A DNA stretch of 64,000 nt from Candidatus Accumulibacter propinquus. GTDB lineage: Bacteria; Pseudomonadota; Gammaproteobacteria; Burkholderiales; Rhodocyclaceae. The notes below the pieces were generated by a model. That model was given only the letters and a program-made list of their open reading frames with translations, made no database searches and was not told the origin of the DNA. Shown here piece after piece: positions 1 through 9,300 of this stretch (position 1 is the stretch's first letter; every line of letters begins with the position of its first letter). A program made the translations under genes and the position numbers. The stretch is from assembly GCA_016714935.1 (NCBI GenBank), contig JADKBU010000031.1:5014-69013 (forward strand), given 5' to 3'.

Positions 1-129
1 GCCTGCCTGTTGTCTCTCACCGATATCCCCTACGATTTGCTGTTGGGCGGCATTCTGGTGGCCATTGCCGTATTGACCTTCGTGTTCAGCCGTTTCTGGG
101 CTTTCCGGAGCAGAGCGGAAGCCTGCTGA
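1..129 (+). CDS. GtrA-like membrane protein, C-terminal fragment
   Basis: The reading frame is open from the window edge and ends at the TGA at 127-129, so only the last 42 residues are visible. They form one hydrophobic helix followed by the motif FVFSRFWAFR and a short basic tail. That ending is typical of GtrA-family proteins, small four-helix membrane proteins implicated in moving polyprenyl-phosphate-linked sugars. The neighbouring ArnT-like and GtrB-like genes fit this role. The last 44 bases overlap, tail to tail, the end of the ArnT-like gene on the other strand. The assignment rests on a short fragment. Confidence 0.6.
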   Translation, partial: ACLLSLTDIPYDLLLGGILVAIAVLTFVFSRFWAFRSRAEAC

Positions 130-1669
130 GCGTTTCCGGCGTCAGGCGCCACAACACGTGTTTTCCGCTGGTCCCGAAAGGCGGCTGCTCGGTCAGCCAC
201 GGCAGGAATGCGGTGGCCTGTGCGCGGCCCCATATCCACAGCACGCGCGCGTCCGGACGGCAGAGTTGCTCGCCGAGCTGTGCGCTGCTCAGTAGTACCG
301 CCTGCCGGCTGGCGCTCTCGAATTTTCCGGCGTCGGCGAGTTCCTTGCGCCAATTGTCGCGCCGGGGGATTTCCGGATTGTTCCAGTCGCTGACCACCCA
401 GGCGGGCTGGCGTGACTGCAGGTAAAACGGCAGGTCGTACTGGTATTCGTCGACCATCAGCAGTTGGTCCTGTGGCTGGAAGATAATGGCAGCGGTGGCG
501 GCGAGAGGCTTTGCCGAGACCTTGTCGGCCAGGGCGACGCCGACCACCAGCGCAGGACAGGCCACAACGGCCACAGCCAACGTACCGGCATACCAGCGTT
601 GGGCTTGTACCCGGTTCCGATCGAACCAGATCGACAACGATTCGGCAATCAGGTAGGCAAACGGCGGAATCGCCGGCAGGATATAGCCCACCAGTTTTGA
701 ACTGGGCAGAGAGAAGAAGACGACGATGACCCCTAGCCAGATGGCCATCAGGCTGCGCAGGCCGCTGGCGTCCTTGTCGGTCCAGCAGGTCTTGATGAAC
801 ACCCGCGCAAACCAGGGTGACCAGGGCAGGGCGCAGAGAAGAATGACTGGAATATAGAACCAGAAAGCCACCTGGTTGTTGAATCCCGTTTCCGAGAAGC
901 GCTGGAAATGATGATAGACGACGAAATAATCGAAGAATCCGGGATACAGATGTTGCATCCAGAAAAACCAGGGGAGCGCGATCAGTAGCAGGAGCAGGCA
1001 CCCGGAAGGCCAGAGCATTGCCGGCAGGAAGCGCCATGACCGGCGCCAGAGCAGCCAGAGCAACAGCACGCCGGCAGGCAGTACGATGCCGATCAGCCCC
1101 TTGGCGAGGATGCCGAGCGCGGTGAAACCATAGGTCCGGGCCAGGGCGGCGTGGTAGGGGTTGCCTTTTTCCAGACGCAGCAAGGCGTCGGCACCCGACA
1201 GGATGGCCAGCGAAATCAGGCCGGCAACCAGCATGTCGAGATTGGCAAACTGCGCAGCAGCGTAGAAAATGGGTTGTGTCAGCAGGACCACGACGGCGAT
1301 CGTGGCGACCTGGCTGCCACGGTAGCGGCGGGCGAACAGGTACATGCCGCCGGCGGCAAGTGTGGCGGCGAGCAGCGATGCCATTCTCGCCGCCAGTTGA
1401 TGACTGCCGAAAAGACCCAGGCTCAGGCTGGTCAACCAATAGAACAGCGGTGGTTTGTGGAAAAACGGCAGGCCGTCGAGTCGGGGAACCAGCCAGTCGC
1501 CGGAAGTCAGCATTTCCCACGCGATCCCGACATAACGCCCCTCGTCGGGGAGCATCAGCGGGCGGACTCCGGCCGTCGCCGCCAGCCACACGGCGGTCGC
1601 GACGACGACCAGCAGCGCCGACCGGGTGTCGACCAACCGCGCAAACAGGCGTGCTCCGGGCGTGCTCAC
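86..1669 (-). CDS. ArnT/PMT-like glycosyltransferase (GT39/GT83 type), membrane
   Basis: A 527-residue multispanning inner-membrane protein. After the first helix (about 18-32) the PDEGRY motif (residues 41-46, acidic pair D42/E43) and the downstream KPPLFYWL segment (72-79) are the hallmark of the first periplasmic loop of ArnT and related dolichol-phosphate-mannose-type transferases, which move a sugar from an undecaprenyl-phosphate carrier to lipid A or another periplasmic acceptor. About ten further hydrophobic segments follow, then a soluble C-terminal region. The GtrB-like gene, 10 bases upstream on the same strand, would make the lipid-linked donor. The exact sugar and acceptor cannot be told from the sequence. 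Confidence 0.82.
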   Translation of the reverse strand: MSTPGARLFARLVDTRSALLVVVATAVWLAATAGVRPLMLPDEGRYVGIAWEMLTSGDWLVPRLDGLPFFHKPPLFYWLTSLSLGLFGSHQLAARMASLLAATLAAGGMYLFARRYRGSQVATIAVVVLLTQPIFYAAAQFANLDMLVAGLISLAILSGADALLRLEKGNPYHAALARTYGFTALGILAKGLIGIVLPAGVLLLWLLWRRSWRFLPAMLWPSGCLLLLLIALPWFFWMQHLYPGFFDYFVVYHHFQRFSETGFNNQVAFWFYIPVILLCALPWSPWFARVFIKTCWTDKDASGLRSLMAIWLGVIVVFFSLPSSKLVGYILPAIPPFAYLIAESLSIWFDRNRVQAQRWYAGTLAVAVVACPALVVGVALADKVSAKPLAATAAIIFQPQDQLLMVDEYQYDLPFYLQSRQPAWVVSDWNNPEIPRRDNWRKELADAGKFESASRQAVLLSSAQLGEQLCRPDARVLWIWGRAQATAFLPWLTEQPPFGTSGKHVLWRLTPETLSRLPLCSGKPRNG

Positions 1670-1679
1670 AAACGCTTTC

Positions 1680-2673
1680 TCAAGACTTGCCGTCAGGCAA
1701 CTTCAGCCGCGTGTTCTGCTTGACCACGTATAACGGACGTTGTTTGACCTCGTCGAAAATGCGCGCGATGTAGGCACCAATCGTACCCAGTGCCATCAGG
1801 TTGATTCCGGAAAAGAAGAACATTCCGGTGACGATGGTCGTCCAGCCGGAAACATCATGCCCGTTCAGGAAATAATCGATGACCAGGTAGATGCCATAGC
1901 CAAAGGCGAGCAACGCCACCAGGCTGCCGACAAGATTGAAAGCTCGCAGCGGCCAGGTCGAGAACGAAGTGATGCCATCGACCGCGAAGTGGATCAGTTG
2001 AAAGAGGTTGAAATGGGTCCTGCCCATGCAGGCGTTCGGCGGGAATGTAGAGGATCGGTTCGGCCTTGAAGCCTACCCAGGCGTACAGGCCCTTCATGAA
2101 GCGGGTGCGTTCAGGCAATTGCAGCAGAGCGTCGACGACTTGCCTGTCCATCAGGCGAAAGTCACCGGCATCCGGGGGAATGCGGACTCTCTGACCCTGT
2201 CCGAGAATCCCGTAGAAAATCGCGGCCCCGACACGCTTGAGCCAGGATTCATCGCCGCGATTCTTCCTGACCGCATAGACGGTATCGACGCCCGCCTTCC
2301 AGCGCTCGAGCATCTCCGGAATCAGGGCGAGGGGATGTTGCAGGTCGGCATCAAGGCAGACCACGACATCGCCGCTTGCAGTCGCCAGCCCGGCACTGAG
2401 CGCCGCCTCCTTGCCGAAGTTGCGCGACAACTGCAGATAGTGGAAGCCGCTGATCCCGGCGAAGACGTTCATCAACTCCGGAGTGCGGTCGCTGCTGCCA
2501 TCATCGACGACAATAACCTCCCACACCGAACTGATTTGCGTCAGCATTTCGGCCAGGGCTGGCAGGAGCAGGGCCAGGTTGTCATGTTCGTTCAGCGCCG
2601 GCACGACGCAACTCAGACACGGCAACCCGGTGCGCGGTCCCGGCATCGTCGAATCCGGCAGATCAGGATCCAT
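1680..2673 (-). pseudogene. GtrB-like polyprenyl-phosphate glycosyltransferase (GT2), frameshifted
   Basis: The first frame encodes a GT2 catalytic domain with VVDDGSSD (about 56-63) and the CLDADLQHP metal/nucleotide-binding motif (D108, D110), as in GtrB, ArnC and DPM1 enzymes that load a sugar onto undecaprenyl phosphate. Homology then jumps to another frame, which continues with FNLFQLIHFAVDGITSFSTW and two C-terminal membrane helices. The switch lies in the GGG (minus strand) at 2023-2025. Removing one G restores a continuous protein of about 330 residues with HGRTHF at the join, the family's usual length and topology. Either the gene is inactive or the base is an assembly error. An alternative start is the ATG at 2646. 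Confidence 0.8.
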
Positions 2674-2819
2674 GAACGACGGGCTTCGTGCGGATGGCGC
2701 CCTGGCGTGCGAAGGCGGCGCTCTGCGCTTGATCCAGGCGCCCGACCGGGAGGGGCATTGCGTGTGGGGTCCGTACCAAAGAAAAAGCCATCCGCAGATG
2801 GTTCGTGTGCTCAGCTTGA

Positions 2820-2896
2820 TGGCACGCCCGAGACGATTCGAACGTCCGACCCCTGCCTTCGGAGGGCAGTACTCTATCCAACTGAGCTACGGGCGC
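2820..2896 (-). tRNA. tRNA-Arg (CCG)
   Basis: Read on the minus strand, GCGCCCG at 2896-2890 pairs with CGGGCGT at 2830-2824 (one terminal G-U) to form the acceptor stem. The D loop contains AGTTGGA. The anticodon stem CTGCC/GGCAG encloses CTCCGAA, anticodon CCG, and the T arm carries GTTCGAATC. The 3' CCA is encoded at 2820-2822. It would read the arginine codon CGG. Confidence 0.95.
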
Positions 2897-3020
2897 GTGC
2901 AGGGAGAGAGCTTAACCGGTTTGCTCCAGTGAGTCCACCCTGGCTCCGCCCGGGGCTTTTTGGCGGCGCGAAACGGCGGTACAATCGCGCATCTTAACCG
3001 CAGATTACCAAGGATTTGGC

Positions 3021-3467
3021 ATGGCTCAGTCACAACACTCTTCGAGGTCGATCCTGATGATCACCATCGTCATCGCAGTCATCCTGATCGTGGTCATCTG
3101 GCCGTTGTCGATGATTGGCAAAGGGGGCGCCAAGACGGCCGGTAATGACGATGCGGAAGCACGCATTCAGCCGGTGGCGAAAGTGGAGTTGGCCAAGGCA
3201 GCGGCGGTCAAGACTGACGGCAAGCCGCGCGACGGCGCCACTGTGTACAACGCGGTGTGCATGGCCTGCCATGCCAGCGGTGCCGCCGGTGCACCGAAGG
3301 CGGGCGACAAGGCGGCCTGGGCGCCGCGTATTGCGACAGGCAGCGCTGCGCTGATCAAGAGTGCAATCAACGGCAAGAACGCGATGCCGCCCAAGGGGGG
3401 GAACCCCGACTTGAGCGATGCCGAGGTCAAGGCGGCGGTGGAGCATCTGGTGGGTCTGTCGAAGTAG
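3021..3467 (+). CDS. Membrane-anchored cytochrome c5-type protein
   Basis: A 148-residue protein. An N-terminal uncleaved helix (about 11-30) anchors it to the membrane with its C-terminal domain in the periplasm. A flexible linker leads to a class I cytochrome c domain with one haem-binding CMACH motif (C80, C83, axial H84) and a likely sixth ligand M122 in AMPPKGG. The spacing and the GGNPDLSDAEVKAAVEHL ending match the cytochrome c5 (CycB) family, small electron carriers to terminal oxidases or other reductases. It stands alone and is followed by a clear terminator, so it is probably a single-gene transcript. Confidence 0.88.
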   Translation: MAQSQHSSRSILMITIVIAVILIVVIWPLSMIGKGGAKTAGNDDAEARIQPVAKVELAKAAAVKTDGKPRDGATVYNAVCMACHASGAAGAPKAGDKAAWAPRIATGSAALIKSAINGKNAMPPKGGNPDLSDAEVKAAVEHLVGLSK

Positions 3468-3490
3468 CGCCGTACGCGAAGCCAGGACAG

Positions 3491-3520
3491 GACAAGGAGG
3501 CCTTTTCGGCCTCTTTTGTC
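3491..3520 (+). terminator. Rho-independent terminator after the cytochrome gene
   Basis: GAGGCC (3497-3502) and GGCCTC (3508-3513) form a perfect stem around TTTTC, followed by TTTT. GACAA and TTGTC outside it can lengthen the stem. It starts 24 bases after the stop codon at 3467. Confidence 0.8.
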
Positions 3521-3564
3521 TTTCGCCGGCGGCTTGCCCGAAGCGGCAGCATGCAGCGCCGCCT

Positions 3565-5550
3565 TCATTGCACCTTGCCAAGGATGGCTTTCAGCGCTGA
3601 AAAGCGTTGCGCGTTGGCGGCTTTGTCCGGCGCGGCCGCCGCCTTGCCTCCGATGAAGCGCAGGTCTTCGCTACCCATCTCGGCGATGAAGCGTGAGGCC
3701 TGACAGGGGATCAGTTCTCGACCCTGCTGGTGCTTTTCGGAATAACTCAGGTGCAGCGAGCGTTGTGCGCGTGTGATGCCGACGTACATCAGGCGCCGTT
3801 CTTCCTCGATGCGCTCTGCCGACTGTGCTTCGCGGTGAGGCAGAATGCCTTCCTCGACGCCGATCAGGAAGACGTGCTTGAACTCCAGACCCTTCGCGGC
3901 GTGCAGTGTCGACAGCTGGACCGCGTCGACCTCGGCATCCTGTCTGTCGAGCATGCTGATCAGCGCGATACTCTGGGTGAGGTCAATCAGCGTTTTCTGC
4001 TCCTCCTCGCCCTTCCTGCTCAGCCAGTCGCAGAACTCCTTGACGTTGCCCCACTTGACCCCGGCGGCGCGCGCCTCATCCTGGTCGTATAGCCACGCCT
4101 CGTAAGCAATCGCGGTCAGCAGGTCGGGAAGCACCTGGGCGGCAGGTTCCTGCTGGGCACGCAGTTGCAGGCGGTTGATGAAGTTGCAGAACTCGAGCAG
4201 TGGTGTCAGTTGGCGCGCTTGCAGACGCTGTGCAAGACCGTGTTCGAATGCCGCAGCGAAGAGCGAAGTCTGGCGCTCGCCGGCGTAGCTGCCGAGTGCC
4301 TGCAGCGTGCCGGTACCGATACCCCGCTTGGGGGTGCTGACGGCGCGCAGGAAGGCTGGGTCGTCGTCGCTGTTGGCCAGCAGACGCAGGTAGGCCGTGA
4401 GGTCCCTGATTTCCGCCTTTTCGAAGAAGGACTGCCCACCGGACAGGAGATAGGGGATCCGCTGGTTGCGCAGGAACTGTTCGACGGCCCGCGCCTGGAA
4501 GTTGCCGCGATAGAGGATCGCGTAATCCCGGAACGCTCCCTGATGTTCGAAGCGATGCGCCTGCAGCTTCATGACGACCGACTCCGCTTCCTTTTCCTTG
4601 TCCGGGCAGGCATTTACGGTGATCTGATCGCCGTGTCCCAGGTCCGACCACAGCTTCTTGTCGAACAGTTTTTCGTTGTGCGAGATCAAGGCGTTGGCCG
4701 CCTTGAGGATGCGCACGGTCGAGCGATAGTTCTGTTCGAGCTTGATCAGCCTGAGGTTCGGATAGTCGCGCGGCAGTCCTCGCAGGTTGGCGATGTCGGC
4801 GCCCCGCCAGCCATAGATCGCCTGGTCATCGTCGCCAACGGCGGTGAATGCGGCGCGCGGTCCGGCCAGGAGCTTGAGCAGCTTGTACTGGCTGGCGTTG
4901 GTGTCCTGGTACTCATCGACCAGCAGATAACGCAGGCGATTTTGCCATTTGTCGCGCACGCCCGGCTGGCTTTCGAAAAGCGCCACGGGCAAGGCGATCA
5001 GATCATCGAAGTCGACCGCCTGATAAGCCTGCAGGGTGGCCGAATAACTCGCGAACGCGTTTGCCGCGAGTGTTTCGGTTTCGTCCCGGGCGTTTCTCCG
5101 TGCTTCGTCCGGCGAGATCAGGGTGCTTTTCCAGTTTGAGATCAGTGCCTGCAGTTTTCTTATGGTGGCCTTGTCGGTGCTGCCGGCAAGTTCCGAGACG
5201 ATGCCAAGGCAGTCGCTGGAATCAAGAATCGAGAAGGTCGGTTTGTAGCCCAGCGTGCCGGCGTCCTCGCGGAGGATGCGCACACCGAGCGCGTGAAAGG
5301 TCGATATCGTGAGGTTGCGCGAGGGCTTGCCGGTGAGCAGCCTGTGCACACGCGTCTGCATCTCGCGCGCCGCCTTGTTGGTAAACGTGATGGCGGCAAT
5401 GTTGCTCGGGCTGAAGCCGCAGGACTCGATCAGGTACACGATTTTCTCGGTAATGACGCGCGTCTTGCCCGAGCCGGCGCCGGCCAATACCAGCAGCGGG
5501 CCGTCGAGGTAGCGGATCGCTTCGCGTTGCGGAGGGTTCAGAACAGACAT
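3565..5550 (-). CDS. rep: ATP-dependent DNA helicase Rep (UvrD family, SF1A)
   Basis: About 661 residues, close to E. coli Rep (673). It has the SF1 motifs in order: LNPPQREAI (Q motif), Walker A GAGSGKT (24-30), TFTNKAAREM (Ia), LVDEYQDTN (Walker B), VGDDDQAIYGWRGA (III), EQNYRST (IV), TLHAAKGLEF (V) and RRLMYVGITRA (VI). Rep is a 3'-5' translocase that clears proteins from DNA ahead of the replication fork. I chose the ATG at 5550 because the frame's earlier start at 5559 is a TTG and Rep proteins begin directly with the LNP(G/P)Q segment. It converges with the cytochrome gene. Confidence 0.93.
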   Translation of the reverse strand: MSVLNPPQREAIRYLDGPLLVLAGAGSGKTRVITEKIVYLIESCGFSPSNIAAITFTNKAAREMQTRVHRLLTGKPSRNLTISTFHALGVRILREDAGTLGYKPTFSILDSSDCLGIVSELAGSTDKATIRKLQALISNWKSTLISPDEARRNARDETETLAANAFASYSATLQAYQAVDFDDLIALPVALFESQPGVRDKWQNRLRYLLVDEYQDTNASQYKLLKLLAGPRAAFTAVGDDDQAIYGWRGADIANLRGLPRDYPNLRLIKLEQNYRSTVRILKAANALISHNEKLFDKKLWSDLGHGDQITVNACPDKEKEAESVVMKLQAHRFEHQGAFRDYAILYRGNFQARAVEQFLRNQRIPYLLSGGQSFFEKAEIRDLTAYLRLLANSDDDPAFLRAVSTPKRGIGTGTLQALGSYAGERQTSLFAAAFEHGLAQRLQARQLTPLLEFCNFINRLQLRAQQEPAAQVLPDLLTAIAYEAWLYDQDEARAAGVKWGNVKEFCDWLSRKGEEEQKTLIDLTQSIALISMLDRQDAEVDAVQLSTLHAAKGLEFKHVFLIGVEEGILPHREAQSAERIEEERRLMYVGITRAQRSLHLSYSEKHQQGRELIPCQASRFIAEMGSEDLRFIGGKAAAAPDKAANAQRFSALKAILGKVQ

Positions 5551-5866
5551 CGCGGACAAGGGCTGGAACGGGGCGCGATTCTAGCACGCCACCGAGCCGG
5601 TGCCAGACAGCCGGAATCTGCCGGGGAGAGAGCACCGACACTTGCGGTCGCGGTGTGCTCGGGTTGATCGCCTCGATTGACCGGACTAGCGACTTGTGAT
5701 GTAATCGCAGCTCCTGTGGCTTACGGTGGAGATACGGTGCAGCGCTTTCAGTTTGACGGTGGCACTGGACCTAAGCAGCATGGATTGTGCAGGAGTGCCC
5801 GTTGCTGCGTCTGGCCGGTTGCCGGTCGTGTCTTGGCTGTCAGGGGCATCCACAATACAGGAACTT
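5551..5866. other. Intergenic region, no gene seen
   Basis: About 316 bases between the start of rep (leftward) and tRNA-Val (rightward). It must hold the rep and tRNA promoters, but no strong -35/-10 pair, conserved coding frame or stable hairpin stood out. Confidence 0.5.
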
Positions 5867-5941
5867 GGGCGATTAACTCAGTGGTAGAGTGCCACCTTCA
5901 CACGGTGGAAGTCAGTGGTTCGAACCCACTATCGCCCACCA
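5867..5941 (+). tRNA. tRNA-Val (CAC)
   Basis: GGGCGAT (5867-5873) pairs with ATCGCCC (5931-5937). The anticodon stem CCACC/GGTGG encloses TTCACAC, anticodon CAC, and the T loop has GGTTCGAACCC. CCA is encoded at 5939-5941. It would read GTG valine codons. Confidence 0.95.
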
Positions 5942-6041
5942 TCACAGCTGTTGATATGGGGCTGTCGAACGTCCTGGCAGGCGTTCAACGACAATCCAAG
6001 AGAGTAATTCGCGGTTAACCTCGCTACCCCACCACCGAGAT

Positions 6042-6336
6042 ATGACCACTACGCCCGCACTCCTCTTTCATCATCGTCGGTCTAACCATCGCGGGCAAGA
6101 AGTTTCGGCCGAGCGACTGGGCGGAGAGACTCTGTGGTGTTCTGTCGGCTTTTGGTGCCGAGAAGAAAATGCGCTATTCCCCTTATGTCGGTCCGCGGAA
6201 CTACAAAGGTGAGAAGGCGGTTTACGTGGACGGTCGGTTGTACGAAGTTGAGCCGATGGCTTATCGTTTTGTCCTTCATTTTGCTCAGGACAACGATCTG
6301 CAACTGATTCAGGACGTCGCTGCGACCAGCTCGTAG
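6042..6336 (+). pseudogene. DUF3579 family protein, N-terminal frameshift
   Basis: The frame ending with the TAG at 6334-6336 encodes about 88 residues including IIVGLTIAGKKFRPSDWAER, RYSPYVGP, VYVDGRLYEVEPMAY and FAQDNDLQ. These match the DUF3579 family, small cytoplasmic proteins of unknown function common in betaproteobacteria. That frame has no start codon after its upstream stop. The neighbouring frame offers ATG at 6042 encoding MTTTPALLF. Deleting one T from the TTT at 6066-6068 joins them into a normal protein of about 97 residues. It is therefore a one-base frameshift, real or from assembly. Confidence 0.78.
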
Positions 6337-6384
6337 GTGTCTGTGGCTAATGGCGCGCTGTCGCGCGCCCGTAGTTTCTGACCG

Positions 6385-9300
6385 ATGACCGCCAAGCCTC
6401 CCGGGTCGGTTCCCCCGCGTGCCTCCAGCAGCCCTTTCGCCGATTGTCTGGCCGTCGACCAGCGTCGACTGCGCTCCCTGGCGCGCGATCTCAGGCACCT
6501 TTTTGGCGGCAAACGTGAGGCGCTGTCGGCCGAGCACGACCGCCTCCTGGGACAGTCGCGTGCCGCCGTCGCCGCGCGCCGCGCGCGCTTGCCGACACCG
6601 GAGTTTGCCGACGATCTGCCGGTCAACTTGCGCCGCGCGGAAATTGCGGCGCTGATCGACAAGAACCCGGTGGTGATCGTCTGCGGTGAAACGGGTTCGG
6701 GAAAAACCACGCAGATTCCGAAGATCTGTCTCGAAATCGGGCGCGGCACGACGGGTCTGATCGGCCATACGCAGCCGCGACGCATCGCCGCACGTGCCAC
6801 CGCTGCACGCCTCGCGCAGGAGCTGCGGGGCGAGTTGGGGCGTCTGGTCGGATACAAGATTCGCTTCAGCGACCGGACTTCGCCAGACGCCTTCATCAAG
6901 CTGATGACCGACGGCATTCTGCTCGCCGAAACGCAGGGCGACCCCTGGCTGGAGCAGTACGACACGCTGATCATCGACGAGGCACACGAGCGCAGCCTGA
7001 ACATCGACTTCCTGCTCGGCTTCCTCAAACAGTTGCTGCCAAAGCGGCGTGACCTGAAACTGATCATCACCTCGGCGACGATCGACGCCGAACGCTTTTC
7101 GCAGCACTTTGACGGCGCGCCGGTGATCGAGGTGTCGGGCCGGCTGTATCCGGTTGAAGTGCGTTATCGTCCGCTGCAGACCGAGAAGGAGGAAACCGCC
7201 CCGGACGACGAACGCGACCTTTACGACGCGATCGCCGACGCCTGCGACGAGTTGCATCGTGTCGGGCCGGGCGATGTCCTGGTCTTTCTGCCGGGTGAAC
7301 GCGAGATTCGCGAGGCGGCCGAGGCGCTGCGCAAGCACCACCCACCGCACACCGAGATCCTGCCCCTGTTTGCCCGGCTCTCGGCCGAGGAACAGGGGCG
7401 GATTTTCAAACCGCATGTCGGCAGCCGGATCGTTCTGGCGACCAACGTCGCCGAAACCTCGCTGACCGTTCCCGGCATCCGCTACGTCGTCGATTCGGGC
7501 CTGGCGCGCGTCAAGCGTTATTCGTACCGCAACAAGGTCGAGCAACTACAGATCGAGAGAATCGCCCAGGCTTCGGCCAACCAGCGGGCAGGGCGCTGCG
7601 GCCGGGTGGCCGCGGGCGTCTGCATCCGCCTCTACGGCGAGCAGGATTTCGCGCTGCGACCGGTCTACGCCGATCCGGAAATCATGCGCGCCTCGCTGGC
7701 CGGGGTGATCCTGCGCATGAAAGCCCTGCGCCTCGGCGACATCGAGGACTTTCCGTTTCTCGACGCGCCACCGCGCAAGGCGGTCAGCGACGGTTACCAG
7801 TTGCTGCTCGAACTCGGCGCGGTCAGCGCCGAGCATGCGTTGACCGCGATCGGCCAGGAACTGGCGAAAATGCCGCTCGATCCGCGCTTGGGCAGGATGA
7901 TCGTCGCCGCGCGCGACGAAGGGTGTCTGCGCGAGGTGCTGGTGATTGCCGCCGCGCTTTCGGTGCAGGACCCGCGCGAGCGGCCGCAGGAGCGGCAGGG
8001 TACGGCCGACGCGGCACACCGGAAGTTTGCCGACGAGAAGTCGGAGTTTCTCTCCTGGCTGCGGCTCTGGGACTGGTATCAGGCCGAATTCGAGCACCGC
8101 AAGTCGCAACGCAAACTCGTCGAGGCGTGTCATGAGAACTACCTCTCCGCGCTGCGCATGCGCGAGTGGCGGGACATCCACAGCCAGCTGCACGCGCTGG
8201 TCGTCGAGCAGCAGTGGCACGAGAACCAGTTGCCGGCGACTTACGACGCGGTTCATCGTGCACTGCTTGCCGGCTTGCTCGGCAACATCGGCTGCAAATC
8301 GGAAGAGTCGGCGTATTACCTGGGTGCGCGCGGCATCAAGTTTCTGATCCATCCGGGATCGGCACTGCAGAAAAAGGCCGGCAAGTGGCTCGTCGCCGCT
8401 GAAATCAGTGAAACGACACGCCTGTTTGCCCGCTGCGTCGCGCGCATCGAACCTGAATGGCTGGAGCGGGTAGGCGCGCACCTGCTCAAGCGAAGCTGGT
8501 TCGACCCGCACTGGGAGAAGAAGGTGATGCAGGCGATCGCTTTCGAGCGGATGACCTTGTACGGGATCGTCGTCGATCCTCGCCGGCGGGTGAACTTCGG
8601 GCCGCTGGACCCGCAGGCGGCGCGCGAGCTGTTCATCCGCCAGGCGCTGGTCGGCGGCGAAGTCAGCGACGAGTTCGAACGGCGCTGGGGGTTCTTTACC
8701 CACAACCAGCAGTTGATGCTGGAAATCGAAACGCTGGAGCACAAGTCGCGCCGGCCGGACGTGCTGGTTGACGACGAGTTGATCTTTGCGTTCTACGACG
8801 GGATTGTTCCCGAGGGCATCTACAGCGGTGCGAGCTTCGACAAGTGGCGGCGTGAGAGCGAACGCGAAACTCCGCGCCTGCTCTACCTGCAGCGCGAAGA
8901 CCTGATGCGGCACGAAGCCGCCGGCGTCACCAGCGAGGCCTTTCCGCATCAGTTGCGGCTCGCTGGTGTCGATTACGAACTGGGTTACCACTTCGAACCC
9001 GGCAGCGCGCGCGACGGCGTGACCCTGACCGTGCCGCTGGCACAACTGAACCAGATCCCCGCCGCACGTTGCGAGTGGCTGGTGCCGGGGCTGCTCAAGG
9101 AAAAAGTGCTGCAACTGGTGAAGACGCTGCCGCAGCGCTTGCGTGCCAAACTGGTGCCGGTACCCGATTTCGCCGCGGAATTTGTCGCGCAGGTGCAACC
9201 GGCGGACAAACCGCTGGTGATGGCGCTGATCGCCTTCATTCTGCAATCGCGCGGGCTGAACGCGCGTGGCTGGGAGATCACGCCGGATGCGTTTCGCCCG

